The notes beneath the pieces were generated by a model. That model saw nothing but the letters and a program-made list of their open reading frames with translations. It was not told the origin of the DNA and searched no databases. Source: NORP309 sp964352735 (GTDB lineage Bacteria; Pseudomonadota; Gammaproteobacteria; Xanthomonadales; Marinicellaceae). From it: a DNA stretch of 64,000 nt. A program made the translations under genes and the position numbers. The stretch spans positions 124,001 through 188,000 of the forward strand of contig CAYGTC010000002.1 of the NCBI GenBank assembly GCA_964352735.1, given 5' to 3'. This document shows positions 9,512-16,716 of the stretch, in pieces; positions within the stretch are counted from its first letter, which is position 1; each line of letters begins with the position of its first letter.

Positions 9512-10050
9512 TATCCCATAGCAACCGACAACATCAATTTGGCCTTTTTCCAATCTCTGTTAACGGTGCGTTTACTGAGTGATAACAACGCAGCGATTTC
9601 TTCAATTTGCATACCGCCAAAATAGCGATAAATAAACACTTCTTCCAGTCTTTTGGAATAATGCCCCAGTTTTTCTAGGTGTTTTTCCAAATCGATTAGC
9701 CAGATGGCTTCTGATTGATCTGCCATAACATCATCTTCTGAAAGCGATGAATGATTGTGTTTTATTTGTTTTTGGGCTTGATTTAAGAGAATATGTCGCA
9801 TGGCCAGTGCAGATGTTGCATAAAAATGGTTACGATCGTTAAATATTTTATGCCTTTTATAGAGTTTTAACCATGCTTCATTGACCAAGGCGGTTGTATT
9901 TAATTCACCTTGTGATACTTTATATTTTTGAGCTTTAGCAATTCGTTTTAATTGATCATATATTAAATTAAGCGCCTCATGATCATTGCTTGTCATGTCT
10001 TTATTGGTCAGGTTGAGAAATTGAGTTAATTCATTCACATTTTTTACCAT
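9511..10050 (-). CDS. ECF-subfamily RNA polymerase sigma factor
   Basis: I prefer the ATG at 10050 (179 residues). The frame stays open to a TTG at 10104 (197 residues), but a plausible promoter ends just upstream of that codon, which would make it nearly leaderless. Region 2 is seen as LNLIYDQLKRIAKAQKYK and the following TALVNEAWLKLY...FYATSALAMRHIL. Region 4 is RLEEVFIYRYFGGMQIEEIA followed by a helix-turn-helix ending in SKRTVNRDWKKAK. This matches the ECF_sigma70 / TIGR02999 group, which lacks a classical anti-sigma gene and is often encoded beside Ser/Thr kinases. The kinase follows with a stop-start overlap, so the two are co-translated. No anti-sigma gene is present. Confidence 0.9.
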   Translation of the reverse strand: MVKNVNELTQFLNLTNKDMTSNDHEALNLIYDQLKRIAKAQKYKVSQGELNTTALVNEAWLKLYKRHKIFNDRNHFYATSALAMRHILLNQAQKQIKHNHSSLSEDDVMADQSEAIWLIDLEKHLEKLGHYSKRLEEVFIYRYFGGMQIEEIAALLSLSKRTVNRDWKKAKLMLSVAMG

Positions 10051-10115
10051 ACTGAGTCCATATTCATTATATTTGAGTGCTTCATCTGGCTCATGATCAT
10101 TCAAGCAGGTTCTAT

Positions 10116-10144
10116 AATGTATACATACGATGTTTTATTGTGAA
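10116..10144 (-). promoter_or_regulatory. Candidate sigma-70-like promoter of the sigma-kinase operon
   Basis: On the minus strand TTCACA (10144-10139) and TACATT (10121-10116) are separated by exactly 17 bases. A transcript would start near 10107, supporting the ATG at 10050 rather than the TTG at 10104 as the sigma start. The match is partial and judged by eye. Confidence 0.35.
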
Positions 10145-10218
10145 CCATGACAAATCAACATGCAAATCTTTTATTACTAAAGAGATATATTGAATTGAGG
10201 TAAAGTCTCTTTAAATCT

Positions 10219-10253
10219 CAACACCTTACTTTCTTTATGCCAATAAAGTGTTG
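10219..10253. repeat. Inverted repeat between the protease and sigma genes
   Basis: The arms at 10219-10228 and 10244-10253 match at 9 of 10 positions. An alternative inner stem CTTTAT/ATAAAG lies between them. It sits just beyond the 3' end of the leftward protease gene and could end its transcript, but no T-run follows on that strand. Confidence 0.3.
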
Positions 10254-10326
10254 TTGCGCTTAGACATTAAATTGAGGGGTTCACAATAATGATGGTTATT
10301 AATATTAAACTGTGACTTATAAAAAG

Positions 10327-11058
10327 TTATTTTTTATTTATATTTTTCTCAATAAAATCCATTATGTCAGAAGCTGAACTCGCTTGAATATAAGTGATTT
10401 TTGTATCTTCATCTTGCCATCCTGTAGAAACCACACCAATGACTTGATTATTCTTATCAATTACTGGGGAACCACTTAAACCTGCTAAACTTTGTGGTCC
10501 GGTGATTTGTTTTAAATGATGAAGACCATCTGTGGTTTTCTCAAACTCATAATGATAAGTTCTTTGCGGTCCTTCTTTATCCTGATAAGACCAACCTACC
10601 ACGAACAATTGCTCTCCTGTGATTAATGGTGTGGTTCTGAAGCTTAAGGGTTTATTGTCGGTTTTGTTTTGTTTAATTGAAAAAACCAACCAATCATTCT
10701 TTAATGTTTGCCAATTCAGTTGTTCTTTACGGTCAGCGTTGAGCATTTGATCAACAATAAGATAATCTGTTGTATTGTTTTTGTCATACATTTTCCAATT
10801 TTTTAACTCTCCTGCAAAATCAACAGAGGTCATTTTATCGGTCTTAACAATCATCAAAATATGTTTTGCGGTGATGGCATAGTTCATGTTTTTGTGGGTA
10901 ACGATGAAACCATTGCCTGCATTGTTATTGTCATACTCAGCATTATTAAAGCTGACATCATTAATCAGTGCAATGCCTTGTAGAGGTTTTGATTTGAGTT
11001 CAGCGCTGAAACTTATTAGCATAAATGCCAATGTTATGCTTATTATATATTTAATCAT
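10327..11058 (-). CDS. Exported trypsin-like serine protease
   Basis: The protein has 243 residues and starts with ATG. Residues 1-20 look like a signal peptide (MIKYIISITLAFMLISFSA), so the product is probably periplasmic or secreted. A chymotrypsin-type triad can be traced: His66 in AITAKH, Asp122 in NDWLVFSI and Ser195 in GLSGSPV, followed by a conserved GVVSTGW strand. The length fits a bare protease domain with no PDZ or other accessory domain. The sequence is divergent and the substrate cannot be told. Neighbours are the sigma-kinase pair downstream and homoserine dehydrogenase upstream, in the same direction but with gaps, so co-transcription is uncertain. Confidence 0.72.
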   Translation of the reverse strand: MIKYIISITLAFMLISFSAELKSKPLQGIALINDVSFNNAEYDNNNAGNGFIVTHKNMNYAITAKHILMIVKTDKMTSVDFAGELKNWKMYDKNNTTDYLIVDQMLNADRKEQLNWQTLKNDWLVFSIKQNKTDNKPLSFRTTPLITGEQLFVVGWSYQDKEGPQRTYHYEFEKTTDGLHHLKQITGPQSLAGLSGSPVIDKNNQVIGVVSTGWQDEDTKITYIQASSASDIMDFIEKNINKK

Positions 11059-11166
11059 TGTTTTTCGTTACTGTTGTTATGCAAAGGTTATTAATGGTTA
11101 CTTGGAACACATATATGCAAAAAGTTCAGAAAAAAACAATTTAAGAGTGCTGTACTCGATTCTACA

Positions 11167-12279
11167 TCAATCAACAATCCTTAACAAATCACTAAACACA
11201 CCTGCGGCAGTAACCACTGGCCCAGCCCCGTAACCCCTGATAACTAAAGGCTTTGGTTGATAATAGCGAGTGTAAAATGCCAGTACATTTTCTCCATCAT
11301 CAATGGCATGTAAAGGGTTGTTTTCGTTAACAGCAACAATTGAAACTTTGCAACGCCCGTCTTTAATGCTGGCGACATAACGTAAAACTTCATGGCTTTT
11401 TTCAACCAATTCAACTCTTTGTGAAAATTTTTCATCCAGTTCAGGTAATTTTGACATGAATGCTTCTGCACTAGATAAATCACTGAAACTATCGGGCAAA
11501 ACAGAGTCAACTTGTATATCAGCCAGATCAATATTCATGCCTGTTTCTCTGGCTATGATCAATACTTTTCTGGCAACGTCCATGCCATTTAAGTCTTCAC
11601 GTGGATCGGGCTCGGTATAACCAAGATCTTTGGCTTTAATTGTGGCTTGAGAAAGGGTTAAACCTTTATGCAATTCACCAAAAATATAGGACAATGAACC
11701 TGAGAGAATTCCTTCAAAACGTTCTAAACGGTCCCCTGATTTTAACAACTTCTGTAAGGGTTCAATGACAGGTAACCCCGCTCCAATATTGGTTTCATAT
11801 TGAAAACTTTTATTGTGAGTTGCTGCAACACGTCTGATCTGATGATAATAATCAATAGACTCACCATTGGCTATTTTATTTGCTGTGACTACGTGTATGC
11901 CGTTTTCAAAAAAGTCCAAATATTGCATGGCAATTTTCTTACTGCCTGTACAATCAATAATAACCGGATTAGGTAGATCATTTTTTTTAATGAAAGTCAA
12001 TAATTTATCGAATTCATAAGCATCACTTGAGGTCAATAATTTTGTTTTCCATTGACTCAAATCAATGCCATTGTCATCAATGCTCAATTGAGCACTGTTA
12101 GCAATTCCAAAAACTGTGATTTCAATCTCGCCAGAGTCTAGTAAATTAACTTGTTGTTCTCGTATTTGCTCTATTAAACTGCCACCGACAATACCGCAAC
12201 CAAAAATGAATACATCGATTCGACGAACTTGTTGTGATTTTTTTTGTTTTAATGGTTTCATATTGTTAGTTTTATCCAT
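11167..12279 (-). CDS. Homoserine dehydrogenase (standalone, ThrA C-terminal type)
   Basis: The protein has 370 residues and starts with ATG (a second Met at residue 7 is possible). It reduces aspartate semialdehyde to homoserine with NAD(P)H, on the route to threonine, methionine and isoleucine. The dinucleotide-binding motif GCGIVG is at 27-32, followed by IDCTG, HVVTANK, the substrate region LSGSLSYIF and GYTEPDPREDLNGMDVARK. The C-terminus (RYYQPKPLVIRGYGAGP...VTAAGVFSDLLR) matches the end of bifunctional ThrA/MetL. No aspartokinase domain is attached and no C-terminal ACT domain is visible. That is unusual for a gammaproteobacterium, where this type is normally fused to aspartokinase. 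It lies 140 bp behind the phosphopantetheinyl transferase gene in the same direction. It may supply homoserine or threonine to the pathway or may be ordinary metabolism. Confidence 0.9.
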   Translation of the reverse strand: MDKTNNMKPLKQKKSQQVRRIDVFIFGCGIVGGSLIEQIREQQVNLLDSGEIEITVFGIANSAQLSIDDNGIDLSQWKTKLLTSSDAYEFDKLLTFIKKNDLPNPVIIDCTGSKKIAMQYLDFFENGIHVVTANKIANGESIDYYHQIRRVAATHNKSFQYETNIGAGLPVIEPLQKLLKSGDRLERFEGILSGSLSYIFGELHKGLTLSQATIKAKDLGYTEPDPREDLNGMDVARKVLIIARETGMNIDLADIQVDSVLPDSFSDLSSAEAFMSKLPELDEKFSQRVELVEKSHEVLRYVASIKDGRCKVSIVAVNENNPLHAIDDGENVLAFYTRYYQPKPLVIRGYGAGPVVTAAGVFSDLLRIVD

Positions 12280-12419
12280 TATTTCGTGTTCTTTTATGTG
12301 ACCCTATTTTTTTCATTGTTATCATTTTTTTCAGAGCGCTAATTAAAGTGACAGTCTAACACCATCATCTATAAATTTCCATGAGCCATATTTTAACAGT
12401 TGCCATAAAAACACCATTC

Positions 12420-13187
12420 TCAAAAACAATATTTCATATTTTTATTGATAATATTGTGACTGGATAAATACTCAAAGGTTAAAACATTCATATCATTAAC
12501 GATAGTGTTTTCAGAACGAATTGCCAATGCCATCATATATTCTTTATAAATAGGTGATTGAAAAAAACGCCAATGTTTTTGTTGTTCATCAGCATTGCAA
12601 TGTTCAACAGTAATGCCTTTTTCAAGTGAACTGAAACTAAAACTGTCTAAATCAATAGACAAACCCTTCCCTATAGATTTTATGTATGACTCTTTCAATG
12701 ACCACAACTTAAAAAAAACATTAAGCTGCTCTTCAATGGGGTATTGTTTTAATAGAGAACATTCATCTTGCGAAAAATAATGAAAAGCCAAATCAATGAT
12801 ATCTTCGTTTTTATTGTGACATTCAATATCAATACCCAGTGTCAAGTCATGGTTTTTATGTAGAGCAATGGCTGTTGCTTTATTTGAATGAGAAAGATTA
12901 AATCTGAGTTGAGAGTCATTCAACAGAAATGGTTTACCATATTTGTTTTTCCCAAAAGAAATTTCATGAACAGAACAGTCACAATAATGTGCAATTGCCA
13001 TTCTTAATAATGCATGAGACAATAAATACAATCTGCGATCTTTATCAAAATAAAACTTGCGGTATTGTTGTTGCTCTTCTTCAGAAATCTTTGATAGGTA
13101 ATAGGCAGTCCGTTCATAATCGTTATAACCAGGGTCTTGTGATACTAAAACCAACACATCATCTTTTTTCAAATCTGGAAAGTTCAT
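12420..13187 (-). CDS. 4'-phosphopantetheinyl transferase, Sfp/EntD type
   Basis: The enzyme moves the phosphopantetheine arm of coenzyme A onto carrier-domain serines, activating the NRPS T domains (and possibly the PKS). I choose the ATG at 13187; a GTG one codon upstream (13190) is also in frame. In the 256-residue version from GTG the family motifs are GKPFL (85-89), FNLSHS (97-102), GIDIE (119-123, metal ligands Asp121 and Glu123) and WSLKESYIK (163-171). The ~255-residue length is that of the Sfp group. It starts 6-9 bases after the stop of the type II thioesterase gene, so the two are in one operon. Its place beside thioesterase, exporter and NRPS genes makes it the dedicated activator of this cluster. 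Confidence 0.93.
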   Translation of the reverse strand: MNFPDLKKDDVLVLVSQDPGYNDYERTAYYLSKISEEEQQQYRKFYFDKDRRLYLLSHALLRMAIAHYCDCSVHEISFGKNKYGKPFLLNDSQLRFNLSHSNKATAIALHKNHDLTLGIDIECHNKNEDIIDLAFHYFSQDECSLLKQYPIEEQLNVFFKLWSLKESYIKSIGKGLSIDLDSFSFSSLEKGITVEHCNADEQQKHWRFFQSPIYKEYMMALAIRSENTIVNDMNVLTFEYLSSHNIINKNMKYCF

Positions 13188-13196
13188 CACATGATC

Positions 13197-13937
13197 TTAA
13201 ATAATTTGGGAAATTAAATCATTGATATTTTGCAAGAATTGCTTCTGACATTGGGATATAAAAAAGTGCCCATCATCAAATTCGACAAAATTCACTTCTC
13301 CATTGATCAATTCTTTCCATGCCAACACGTCATTGTATGGTACATCCTTATCTTTATTGCCCCAAAACACACTGGTGTTTGATTCTAATGAATCATTTGA
13401 ATCAAAGTCAAGCGTCTCACTCAATGAGAAATCTGCTCGTAACATTGGTGAAAACAATTCCATTAATTCATCATTTTGTAATACTTCATCGGGTGTGAAA
13501 TCATATTCTTTTAGTCTTTCTATGAACTCGTTTTGGGGTAAATCATGTATGGGTTCCTTAATATTTGGCAAATGTGGCGCCCTTTTTGCTGACAACACGA
13601 TGTGTTGCAAATGACAATTACCACTTTTTTGCAATTCTCTGGCCAGTTCATAAGCCAATAAAGCCCCATTGCTGTGACCAATAAACATATAAGGCACACC
13701 AGTATATGGCAAAATTTCTTGATGTAATAACCTGACTTTTTCTTTCAAACATCCAATGGGTTTCTCAGAAAACCTGCGCCCTCTTCCAGGTGCCTGAATC
13801 GCAAAAAGATCAACGGTATTATGAAGCTTTGTCGCCCACTCAGAAAATACTTGAGCGCTACCACCTGCATATGGAAAACAAAAAACCCGCAATTTGGGTT
13901 GTTCATATGAACGATAAACTTTAAACCAATCAGACAT
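13197..13937 (-). CDS. Type II thioesterase (GrsT-like editing enzyme)
   Basis: The protein has 246 residues, with ATG at 13937 behind a clear GGAGAG ribosome-binding site. It is an alpha/beta hydrolase of the external thioesterase group that removes wrong or stalled acyl groups from carrier domains. Markers are the N-terminal FCFPYAGGSA, APGRGRR, the nucleophile elbow GHSNGALLAYELA (Ser in GHSNG, where most relatives have GHSMG or GHSLG) and the C-terminal GHFFI with the catalytic His. The length is standard. It precedes the phosphopantetheinyl transferase gene with 6-9 bases between them and follows the exporter gene. Confidence 0.93.
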   Translation of the reverse strand: MSDWFKVYRSYEQPKLRVFCFPYAGGSAQVFSEWATKLHNTVDLFAIQAPGRGRRFSEKPIGCLKEKVRLLHQEILPYTGVPYMFIGHSNGALLAYELARELQKSGNCHLQHIVLSAKRAPHLPNIKEPIHDLPQNEFIERLKEYDFTPDEVLQNDELMELFSPMLRADFSLSETLDFDSNDSLESNTSVFWGNKDKDVPYNDVLAWKELINGEVNFVEFDDGHFFISQCQKQFLQNINDLISQII

Positions 13938-14058
13938 GTGTCGTTACTCTCCTTTTAGATGATTTTCTTTCAACAGTTTAAAAAAACAGACATTCATATC
14001 ACAATATTTTTTGTTATACCAATTAATGGATTTCAAAGATAAACTTACTGATGTTGTG

Positions 14059-15711
14059 TCATGATACATGGATTACCTGCCCTTCCTCATAGTAGTTTTT
14101 ATTCAATTGTTCGGTTAACTGACCATTATCAAATTTGATTAATTTATCTGCCAGTTTAAAATATTTATCATCATGTGTTATGACTATTAATGTTTTGCCT
14201 TTGCTGTTCAATTCAGGCAGGAGCTCCTGATAGAAATATTCTCTAAAAGTTGGGTCCTGATCTGCTGCCCATTCATCAAATAAATAAATTGGCGCATCCT
14301 CCATATATGCCAATAACATGGCCAAACGTTTCCGTTGTCCTTGTGATAATTTCGTCGATGAGACTTTTCCATTTTCAACAGTCACTTTTTGGTCTAAATC
14401 CAATTTTTTCAAATGTTGCATCACCGCATCGTTACTGACCAGATGCCCTTTGGCATCAATCACATGATCAAACAAATAAAAATCTGAAAATATGGTTGAA
14501 AAATGATTTCTATACCATTGCATATTACTTTTGTTGATCTCTTGGCCATCAAAAATCAATCGACCCTTTTGCGCTTGATAAAGCCCAACCAGTACTTTGG
14601 CAAAAGTTGATTTACCACTGCCGTTACCACCACAAATAAAAATATTCTCGCCTTGATTGATTGTAAAATCAATGGGTCCAATGGCAAATTGAAATTGTTG
14701 TTTCTCATTATGGTATTGGTATTGGACATTTTTAAAGGTTAAAGTTTTCCAGTTATTAACGTTTTCTTTTATCATCTCTTCAGATAAATCTTGACTGGGT
14801 GTCAAATCCAAAGATGCGATTTTATTATAGGCTACTTTTCCTTTGATAAAGGCCTGAAAAGTTGATTGCAGAAAGTTAATAGGCGTGATGATATATGTGG
14901 TAAACAATACAAAACCAGTTAAAACCACTGGTTCAATACTGAAATAAGTATGCGCAACAAATAAAACAATCCCTAAAACCAGAAAAACCACAGCACGCAA
15001 CATACTGTCACTGAGTATCCAATAGCTTTTGGCTTTCAAGTCAATATCTCTAACTTCTTCAATGCAGGGTTGGGCTTGCTGATTGTAAAAAAAGTCACGT
15101 CTGTTGCTATTAATATTGAGTTCTTTGCTGCCATCAACTAACGTTTTAAAGACTGAATATAAATTATCTTCTTTCTCTCGCAGCTTAATAAATTGATCAC
15201 GACCCACCTTCATGATTAACACAGAAGCCGTAGTACCAATCAATAATCCAACAATCAAAAACACAAAAAGTATGTTGGACTGCATGAACAGATATATCAA
15301 GCAGAATATAATGGTGGCTAAATTAACAGCAAAAACAGGTAATATGGCAAGGGCAATTGATATATTGGTCACGTCAGTGGTGAGCGTAGCCAATATTTTA
15401 TGGCCTCCCATAATGTCTAGTTTTTCATAGTTAATTTTAGAGGTTTGTTGTAATAGTTGTGTTCTGAGTTGATAGACGAAAGAAGTCCCTAATTTTGCTA
15501 AAGTGTATTGAGAAACAAAACTAACAACGAATAAAATGGCCAGTAACAGCAAAAATACTATTGCAGATCTGATCAGCGTATCTTGGTCTGTAAAATTGAT
15601 ATTATTGGTAATTTCAGCCAATAAAAAAATACCTATGGCAGAGCTCGACGCACTGAATATGGTGGTGATTATCAATTTCCAGCGGTATTGTTTTATCAAG
15701 TCTATTATCAT
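14059..15711 (-). CDS. Cyclic-peptide export ABC transporter (SyrD/PvdE-like, fused membrane and ATPase domains)
   Basis: The protein has 550 residues, with ATG at 15711 and AGG upstream. The N-terminal ~310 residues hold about six membrane segments; the C-terminal part is the ATPase. Walker A is GGNGSGKST with Lys367, the signature is LSQGQ with Ser456, and Walker B is YLFDEW with Asp479. The phrase FDEWAADQDP after Walker B is typical of the cyclic-peptide exporter group that includes SyrD and PvdE. Such half-size transporters work as homodimers in the inner membrane and move NRPS products or precursors to the periplasm. It heads an apparent exporter-thioesterase-phosphopantetheinyl transferase operon, which argues that the product of the neighbouring NRPSs is exported, probably as a cyclic or acylated peptide. 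Confidence 0.93.
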   Translation of the reverse strand: MIIDLIKQYRWKLIITTIFSASSSAIGIFLLAEITNNINFTDQDTLIRSAIVFLLLLAILFVVSFVSQYTLAKLGTSFVYQLRTQLLQQTSKINYEKLDIMGGHKILATLTTDVTNISIALAILPVFAVNLATIIFCLIYLFMQSNILFVFLIVGLLIGTTASVLIMKVGRDQFIKLREKEDNLYSVFKTLVDGSKELNINSNRRDFFYNQQAQPCIEEVRDIDLKAKSYWILSDSMLRAVVFLVLGIVLFVAHTYFSIEPVVLTGFVLFTTYIITPINFLQSTFQAFIKGKVAYNKIASLDLTPSQDLSEEMIKENVNNWKTLTFKNVQYQYHNEKQQFQFAIGPIDFTINQGENIFICGGNGSGKSTFAKVLVGLYQAQKGRLIFDGQEINKSNMQWYRNHFSTIFSDFYLFDHVIDAKGHLVSNDAVMQHLKKLDLDQKVTVENGKVSSTKLSQGQRKRLAMLLAYMEDAPIYLFDEWAADQDPTFREYFYQELLPELNSKGKTLIVITHDDKYFKLADKLIKFDNGQLTEQLNKNYYEEGQVIHVS

Positions 15712-15862
15712 ATTATTGCCTATTTTTTTGACTTATGCTGAGGTCTCGTCCAGTTTATTATTAAAAATCTTAATCAAAGTTCAAAGGACAATTTTGCCCA
15801 AAATAACAAATCTGACTATTCTACACTTTCTGCAAAAAAAATCACCTTAATATTGATTTAGG

Positions 15863-15875
15863 CTGATAATATCAG
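15863..15875. promoter_or_regulatory. Palindrome in divergent promoter region, possible operator
   Basis: CTGATA and TATCAG flank a single A, giving a perfect 13-base dyad in the only divergent intergenic region of the window. It lies ~150 bases upstream of the exporter start. Function is inferred from position only. Confidence 0.2.
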
Positions 15876-15993
15876 TCATTGACAGAAAATATCTGAAATC
15901 CTCAATTCAGTAATAAATTATTCATTATTTATAATTAATCAGGGTTGATTTTGAATCTCTGACTCATTAGTTTGCATTTTTTTAATGGTCATA

Positions 15994-16022
15994 TTGATTT
16001 AAGCTTCAGCAGTTCTTATACT
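15994..16022 (+). promoter_or_regulatory. Sigma-70-type promoter of the hotdog gene
   Basis: TTGATT at 15994-15999 and TATACT at 16017-16022 are 17 bases apart, close to the consensus at both boxes. Transcription would begin near 16029, giving a leader of about 40 bases before the ATG at 16069. Confidence 0.55.
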
Positions 16023-16068
16023 GGTCGGCCTAAAATAAATTGTCAGCACTTACTAACGAGAAAGAATC

Positions 16069-16593
16069 ATGTCAGAACAAAAAGACTTTATCATTAATCG
16101 TGACCTTATGCCAGGCAATGATTGTTTTGGATGTGGCTTGGAAAACCCTGACAGCATGGGTGTTAAATTACGAGATAGAACAGATGGCATAGAGGGTTTA
16201 ATCGGTCAATTTAAAGCCCCAGAACATGCACTCGCCTTTCCAAATATTGTACACCCAGGTGCATTTTTTACTTCGATGGTTTGTTTATCTGTTTGGACAC
16301 CTTATCGTTTGCGAAAAAAGACCAAAGCCATATGGTTTCTTACCGATTCTCAACTTGCCTTCCGCAAAGCTGCCATGCTCAAAGACCAACACTCATTACG
16401 TTCTCATATCATTAAGGAAACCGCCCAATGGCAACCGTTAGTCATTGGGGTTGAAGCGTTAGACAATGATGGAGACATACTAATTGAAGGTGAATTTACC
16501 ATTCATCCCTTTTCACCCGAATTGGCGATGGAAATTGCTGGGGTTGATAAAATGCCCGATAATTGGCAATATTTTTTGGATCAAAAAAACTGA
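16069..16593 (+). CDS. Hotdog-fold (PaaI/4HBT-like) protein
   Basis: The protein has 174 residues, ATG start, with a GAGAAAG ribosome-binding stretch 5 bases upstream. The N-terminal NDCFGCGLENPDSMGVKLR is a common opening of PaaI-like acyl-CoA thioesterase relatives, and the length fits a single hotdog domain. Where active PaaI enzymes have an HGG motif followed by the catalytic helix, this protein has HPGAFFTSM, and no obvious Asp/Glu nucleophile follows, so catalytic activity is uncertain. It is the only convincing plus-strand gene in the window, convergent with the last NRPS gene and divergent from the exporter. Its position suggests, but does not prove, a role with thioester-linked intermediates. 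Confidence 0.75.
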   Translation: MSEQKDFIINRDLMPGNDCFGCGLENPDSMGVKLRDRTDGIEGLIGQFKAPEHALAFPNIVHPGAFFTSMVCLSVWTPYRLRKKTKAIWFLTDSQLAFRKAAMLKDQHSLRSHIIKETAQWQPLVIGVEALDNDGDILIEGEFTIHPFSPELAMEIAGVDKMPDNWQYFLDQKN

Positions 16594-16618
16594 CATAGGC
16601 CCGCACCTAAATTACTAA

Positions 16619-16641
16619 CATGGAGTTCTACGGAACCCATG
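16619..16641 (+). terminator. Candidate terminator hairpin between convergent genes
   Basis: CATGGAGTTC and GAACCCATG can pair with one bulge around a short loop, 25 bases after the hotdog stop. A TATTTTAAT stretch follows 5 bases on. It could end the rightward transcript. The hairpin is short. Confidence 0.3.
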
Positions 16642-16716
16642 ACTGGTATTTTAATCTCATACAAACAGCTTTACCAAAGAACGGTCCTTTCCCTAGGATA
16701 CAAACTCCAAATAACT

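Larger units (their letters stand above)
15712..16068. other. Divergent intergenic region (exporter versus hotdog gene)
   Basis: These 357 bases separate the leftward exporter gene from the rightward hotdog gene and must carry promoters for both. A strong candidate for the rightward one is listed separately. A perfect 13-base palindrome CTGATAATATCAG at 15863-15875 could be an operator. I see no gene in the region. Confidence 0.6.

Noticed and set aside
9509..9553. TTG at 9553 as the kinase start
   Set aside because: The ATG at 9511 overlaps the sigma stop codon, which is a common coupling arrangement. The extra 14 residues show no family similarity.
10886..11233. Plus-strand frame of 115 codons over the protease start and homoserine dehydrogenase end
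   Set aside because: It overlaps two recognisable minus-strand genes antisense, and no domain or signal is seen in it.
1..16000. PKS and NRPS genes as one hybrid cluster
   Set aside because: An IS, a membrane protein, a sigma-kinase pair, a protease and an amino-acid metabolism gene lie between them, and no docking or shared domain links them.
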